Positions 7,010 to 9,556 of a stretch of DNA of 9,556 bases are shown piece after piece; position 1 is the stretch's first letter; each line of letters begins with the position of its first letter. The notes beneath the pieces were generated by a model. The model made no database searches and was not told where the DNA came from. It saw only the letters and a program-made list of their open reading frames with translations. The stretch spans positions 1 through 9,556 of the forward strand of contig JAGLTN010000235.1 of assembly GCA_023135255.1 (NCBI GenBank), read 5' to 3'. The translations under genes were made by a program, and so were the position numbers. The stretch is from Planctomycetota bacterium. GTDB taxonomy: Bacteria; Planctomycetota; Phycisphaerae; Sedimentisphaerales; Anaerobacaceae.

Positions 7010-7822
7010 TTATCTTAGCAGACTTAACGCCATCTGAGGCATTGCATTAGCTTGAGCAAGCATTGCGATACCAGTCTGAGCAAGAACCTGGTTCTTGGTC
7101 ATGTTTGCCATTTCAGTAGCAACGTCAACGTCAGAAATACGAGATTCTGCGGATTCGAGATTCTCTTTCTGAATGTTAAGTACTGAAACAGTAGATTCAA
7201 GACGGTTCATCTTGTAACCGAATGCTGCACGAGCACTATCTTTGGTATCGATAGCTGATCCAATAGCAGCCAATGCAGTTGTAGCGTTGGCTGCATTAGT
7301 AATATCTATAGATGTACTAGCAATACCAAGACCTGAAGTCGTAAGGTTTGCACCAGTAACAGAAATGGTATCTGTGCTGCCAAAGCTTATTGAAACAGAA
7401 GCTGAATTATCAAGCATTGTAATACCATTGAAAGCTGTGGCGCCTGCGATACGGTCGATCTCACTACCCATCTCAGCAAACTCACTATTCATAATGGCTC
7501 TCTGAGTCGTTGAATAAGATCCGGTTTCTGCTTGTGCTGCAAGCTGTTTCATACGAATGAGAGCTTCATCGATCGTAGCAGTTGCACCTTCCATTGTCTG
7601 CAGCATACTAATACCATCTTGGGCATTACGTACACCCTGCTCAAGGACTGCAATATCTGCACGCATCAATTCTCGTACAGCCAATCCTGCTGCGTCATCT
7701 TTAGCACTGTTAATTCTCAGACCAGATGACAGCCTTTCCACTGACTTGGACAAGCTATCGTAACTTGTACCCAAGTTTCTTGCCGCATTACTCGACATTA
7801 TATTGTTCTTAATCGCTAACAT
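7010..7822 (-). CDS. fliC: Flagellin, filament subunit
   Basis: A 270-residue secreted flagellin that polymerises into the flagellar filament. The N-terminal D0/D1 half is classical: NNIMSSNAARNL (6-17), ERLSSGLRINSAKDDAAGLA (29-48) and a long coiled region to about 138. The C-terminal D1/D0 half carries ESRISDVDVATEMANMTK (226-243) and ends in the LSLLR terminus. The central domain is only about 45 residues (roughly 139-185), so outer D2/D3 domains are essentially absent; Ser and Thr make up 16 of residues 139-175. The start ATG has AGGAG seven bases upstream. Expression is likely from the sigma-28 type promoter at 7947-7973, and a strong terminator follows the gene. Its chaperone fliS lies upstream, and a possible flagellin-modifying TPR-glycosyltransferase lies downstream. 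Confidence 0.97.
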   Translation of the reverse strand: MLAIKNNIMSSNAARNLGTSYDSLSKSVERLSSGLRINSAKDDAAGLAVRELMRADIAVLEQGVRNAQDGISMLQTMEGATATIDEALIRMKQLAAQAETGSYSTTQRAIMNSEFAEMGSEIDRIAGATAFNGITMLDNSASVSISFGSTDTISVTGANLTTSGLGIASTSIDITNAANATTALAAIGSAIDTKDSARAAFGYKMNRLESTVSVLNIQKENLESAESRISDVDVATEMANMTKNQVLAQTGIAMLAQANAMPQMALSLLR

Positions 7823-7829
7823 TTCTTTA

Positions 7830-7855
7830 CTCCTAAAAAAATAAAGTACTTTATT
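7830..7855 (-). promoter_or_regulatory. Flagellin ribosome-binding site preceded by a perfect 16-base palindrome
   Basis: AATAAAGTACTTTATT (7840-7855) is a perfect palindrome able to form a 6-bp AT hairpin with loop GTAC. It is followed by five Ts and the AGGAG site (7830-7834), seven bases before the ATG. It lies in a leader of about 120 bases. A translational or mRNA-stability role is possible but unproven. Confidence 0.5.
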
Positions 7856-7946
7856 GACTAATTAGCCATTCTTTTTCACTTTTAAAATATGCGTCCATGC
7901 AACTAAAACGCCACCCAATCCCTAACATCCTTAATCTCACAAATAC

Positions 7947-7973
7947 TTATCGACCAAGGAAAATAAAACTTAA
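7947..7973 (-). promoter_or_regulatory. Sigma-28 (FliA) type promoter of flagellin
   Basis: On the minus strand TTAAGTTT (7966-7973), exactly 11 bases, then GTCGATAA (7947-7954). Compared with the enterobacterial FliA consensus TAAAGTTT-N11-GCCGATAA, each element differs at one base. Transcription should begin near 7940, about 118 bases before the flagellin ATG. The fliS promoter at 8565-8591 has the same layout. Confidence 0.88.
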
Positions 7974-8077
7974 GCTATTTTTTCCACAAAAAATCAAAAA
8001 TTGTAAGGGCCTGTAAAATCGTGATTTACGACACTGATAACAGGCAAAAACCGAATGATGTAATAAGTATTTTTAAT

Positions 8078-8105
8078 AAAAAAACAGGACAGAAACTGCC
8101 CTGTT
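8078..8105 (-). terminator. Rho-independent terminator of fliS
   Basis: On the minus strand AACAGGGCAG-TTT-CTGTCCTGTT forms a 10-bp stem (one G-T pair) with a 3-base loop (8083-8105). It runs into a seven-T tract (8078-8084) and sits 45 bases after the fliS stop codon. It should isolate the fliS transcript from the flagellin promoter just beyond it. Confidence 0.9.
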
Positions 8106-8150
8106 GAAAAAATGGTCAATAAGTTCAATTATTCGACTTTAAATTACAGA

Positions 8151-8507
8151 TTAAGCTATTGCTTTCCAGCCTTTATTCAGCTCTTCCATAATATTGATTA
8201 CATCGTTTAGCATCTCAGCATCTCGTTCTGTATTAGCTTTTGACAAATAAGTATCCATAAAAGAATACAGACTTCTAAGATTTTGAGCAATTTCGCCACC
8301 AACTTCCATATTCAAAACGGCGTTTAATTCGTTTATTATATCCTGAGCTCTGATTATATACCGACCTTTTGCCTCGTGGTCCTGTTGTTCTAAAGCTAAG
8401 ACAGCTTGTTTCATAAATTTTATAGCACCTTCATAAAGCAAGACAACTATTCGACTTCTGCTTTGAGTTGAAACTGAGTTTTCCTGATATGTTGCTACTG
8501 CGTCCAT
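8151..8507 (-). CDS. fliS: Flagellar export chaperone FliS
   Basis: A 118-residue all-helical cytoplasmic protein of normal FliS length. FliS binds the C-terminal D0 segment of newly made flagellin, prevents premature polymerisation and helps deliver it to the export gate. Recognisable features are the N-terminal MDAVATYQEN strand with its early Tyr, LLYEGAIKFM (23-32), a central IIRAQDIINELNAVLNME helix (51-68), and the C-terminal LYSFMDTYLSKAN (80-92) and LNKGWKAI (110-117) segments. I chose ATG at 8507 because GGAG stands seven bases upstream; a TTG six codons earlier (8525) has no such site. The gene has its own sigma-28 type promoter 58 bases upstream and its own terminator, so it is probably a one-gene late flagellar unit. 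Confidence 0.95.
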   Translation of the reverse strand: MDAVATYQENSVSTQSRSRIVVLLYEGAIKFMKQAVLALEQQDHEAKGRYIIRAQDIINELNAVLNMEVGGEIAQNLRSLYSFMDTYLSKANTERDAEMLNDVINIMEELNKGWKAIA

Positions 8508-8564
8508 CTTAATACTCCGGCACAAAAACGACTTTTACATAATACAACTTTGTTCATATTATGC

Positions 8565-8591
8565 TTATCGAGTAAAGATAAAAACACTTAA
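8565..8591 (-). promoter_or_regulatory. Sigma-28 (FliA) type promoter of fliS
   Basis: On the minus strand TTAAGTGT (8584-8591), exactly 11 bases, then CTCGATAA (8565-8572). Both boxes differ from TAAAGTTT-N11-GCCGATAA at only two positions each. Transcription should begin near 8558, about 50 bases before the fliS ATG. AGC precedes the -35 box here and at the flagellin promoter, and a G follows both -10 boxes. Confidence 0.87.
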
Positions 8592-8719
8592 GCTTTTTCT
8601 TTAATATTATTAATCAATTTCAGATGGGAATATTTCCAGGCAGGTTTGACGGTTTATACAGCAAAAGTCCTATATAATAAACGAATGGAATTAAAATTAT
8701 TTGGTGCAATTACTGTAAG

Positions 8720-9556
8720 CTAAGCAAACAGATTAATTGATTCCGAGCCTAAGGCAGAATTAAGCTGATCGCTATCTGTATCTTCCTCATTAATATGAGC
8801 TTTATTGCTTTTGAAGCTGGTACTGGCAGTATGGTTCGAGTCACTCTGATCCTGGTCAGAATCCTGTTGAGCAGAGAAGCTCCCTTGGAAACCATGATCT
8901 TTAGAAGCCTGCTGGTTTGTATTATTCTGGTCATAAACTTCTACATCTATGCGTTTTACCTGGATACCTGCTCCTTCAAGGTTACGAATAATCTGAGGTA
9001 AAGCTCTTTCCATTTCAGCACGTATTTGTGCTTTCTCAACCAGCAAAACACCGCTGATCTGATTTTGATTTTCGATAAATTTTATTGTAACCCTGCCAAG
9101 TTCAGGTGGGTTCAGATTGACGGTAATCTGGTCCTGGTTGCGACTTAAGGCAACATTGACAGAATTCTGCATCTGTTTTGCCACGGATTGCGATAAGTTT
9201 TCAATGTTTTGAGCCTGTGAAACATCTCTATTGGATTCTGAGTGGTGAGTATTAGTTGAAAGATTCGTCTCAATCGAGATGGGCTGGGGAACATTGTCAA
9301 CCTTACCTGTTACATCTATTTCAACAGTATTATCTGATTTAACTCCAAATACGTTATTATCGGACGCAGAAAGTGATTCAGTGGAATTGGAAGACAGCTG
9401 GGTGTTATTATTAACCTGACTGGGCTGATTTTGTTTTGTGCTGTTTTTGGAAGCACTATCCTGACTATTCTTTAACGATTTCATCTGATCTGACTTGTCG
9501 TTGTTATTATCAGTAGTTTTGATCTGACTTAGATTTTCTGTCTGCTTTAGGACATC
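8720..9556 (-). CDS. fliK: Flagellar hook-length control protein FliK, C-terminal part; 5' end outside window
   Basis: The last 278 residues of a protein open to the right edge of the window, so the ATG at 9484 is probably internal. The conserved Flg_hook domain spans about residues 120-210 of the visible part. It contains ITVNLNPPELGRVTIKF (144-160), the signature of FliK C-terminal domains, followed by VLLVEKAQIRAEMERALPQI (170-189) and VKRIDVEVYD (200-209). FliK is exported during hook assembly, measures hook length, and its C-terminal domain switches the export gate (FlhB) to filament substrates. The flanks, including about 68 residues after the domain, are low-complexity and rich in Ser, Asn, Gln and Asp, as expected of an extended secreted ruler. 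It is followed by fliS after 212 bases; I found no clear terminator, and fliS has its own promoter. Confidence 0.92.
   Translation of the reverse strand, partial: DVLKQTENLSQIKTTDNNNDKSDQMKSLKNSQDSASKNSTKQNQPSQVNNNTQLSSNSTESLSASDNNVFGVKSDNTVEIDVTGKVDNVPQPISIETNLSTNTHHSESNRDVSQAQNIENLSQSVAKQMQNSVNVALSRNQDQITVNLNPPELGRVTIKFIENQNQISGVLLVEKAQIRAEMERALPQIIRNLEGAGIQVKRIDVEVYDQNNTNQQASKDHGFQGSFSAQQDSDQDQSDSNHTASTSFKSNKAHINEEDTDSDQLNSALGSESINLFA

Overview
The window is an AT-rich bacterial chromosome segment of about 9.5 kb in which every gene I can support lies on the minus strand, so it is best read from right to left. It looks Gram-negative and motile: it has a flagellar block, a dTDP-deoxysugar block and a periplasm-facing membrane sensor. 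The exact lineage is not decidable from sequence reading alone. The flagellin resembles those I associate with Planctomycetota and deltaproteobacteria, and long TPR-glycosyltransferases are common in such genomes, so I offer Planctomycetota or a deltaproteobacterium only as a low-confidence guess.

Flagellar block (9556 to 7010): the C-terminal part of a FliK-type hook-length control protein runs off the right edge. It is followed by the export chaperone fliS and a compact 270-residue flagellin. fliS and flagellin each have their own sigma-28 (FliA) type promoter with the same architecture (TTAAGTkT, 11 bases, sTCGATAA) and their own Rho-independent terminator, so both appear to be late flagellar genes transcribed as separate units. 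The flagellin mRNA has a leader of about 120 bases with a perfect palindrome just upstream of the Shine-Dalgarno site.

Glycosylation block (6846 to 2390): directly downstream of flagellin is a 592-residue protein with about eight to nine TPR repeats and a C-terminal GT-B type (GT9/GT41-like) transferase domain. It appears to be leaderless or to lack a Shine-Dalgarno site. Next come rfbB (dTDP-glucose 4,6-dehydratase), a divergent rfbC-type cupin epimerase and rfbD (dTDP-4-dehydrorhamnose reductase); rfbC and rfbD overlap by 8 bases. rfbA is not in the window. The layout suggests that a dTDP-6-deoxyhexose is made here, and one hypothesis is that the TPR protein transfers it or a related sugar to flagellin.

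Sensor block (2195 to 1): the left quarter is the 5' three-quarters or so of a large membrane sensor: signal segment, periplasmic SBP_bac_3 domain, transmembrane helix, PAS, GAF and PAS. Its output domain lies beyond the left edge. Its start region is odd: the best Shine-Dalgarno site serves an out-of-frame ATG that would be in frame with a normal signal peptide if one base were added.

I see no tRNA, rRNA, CRISPR array, insertion sequence or plausible plus-strand gene.
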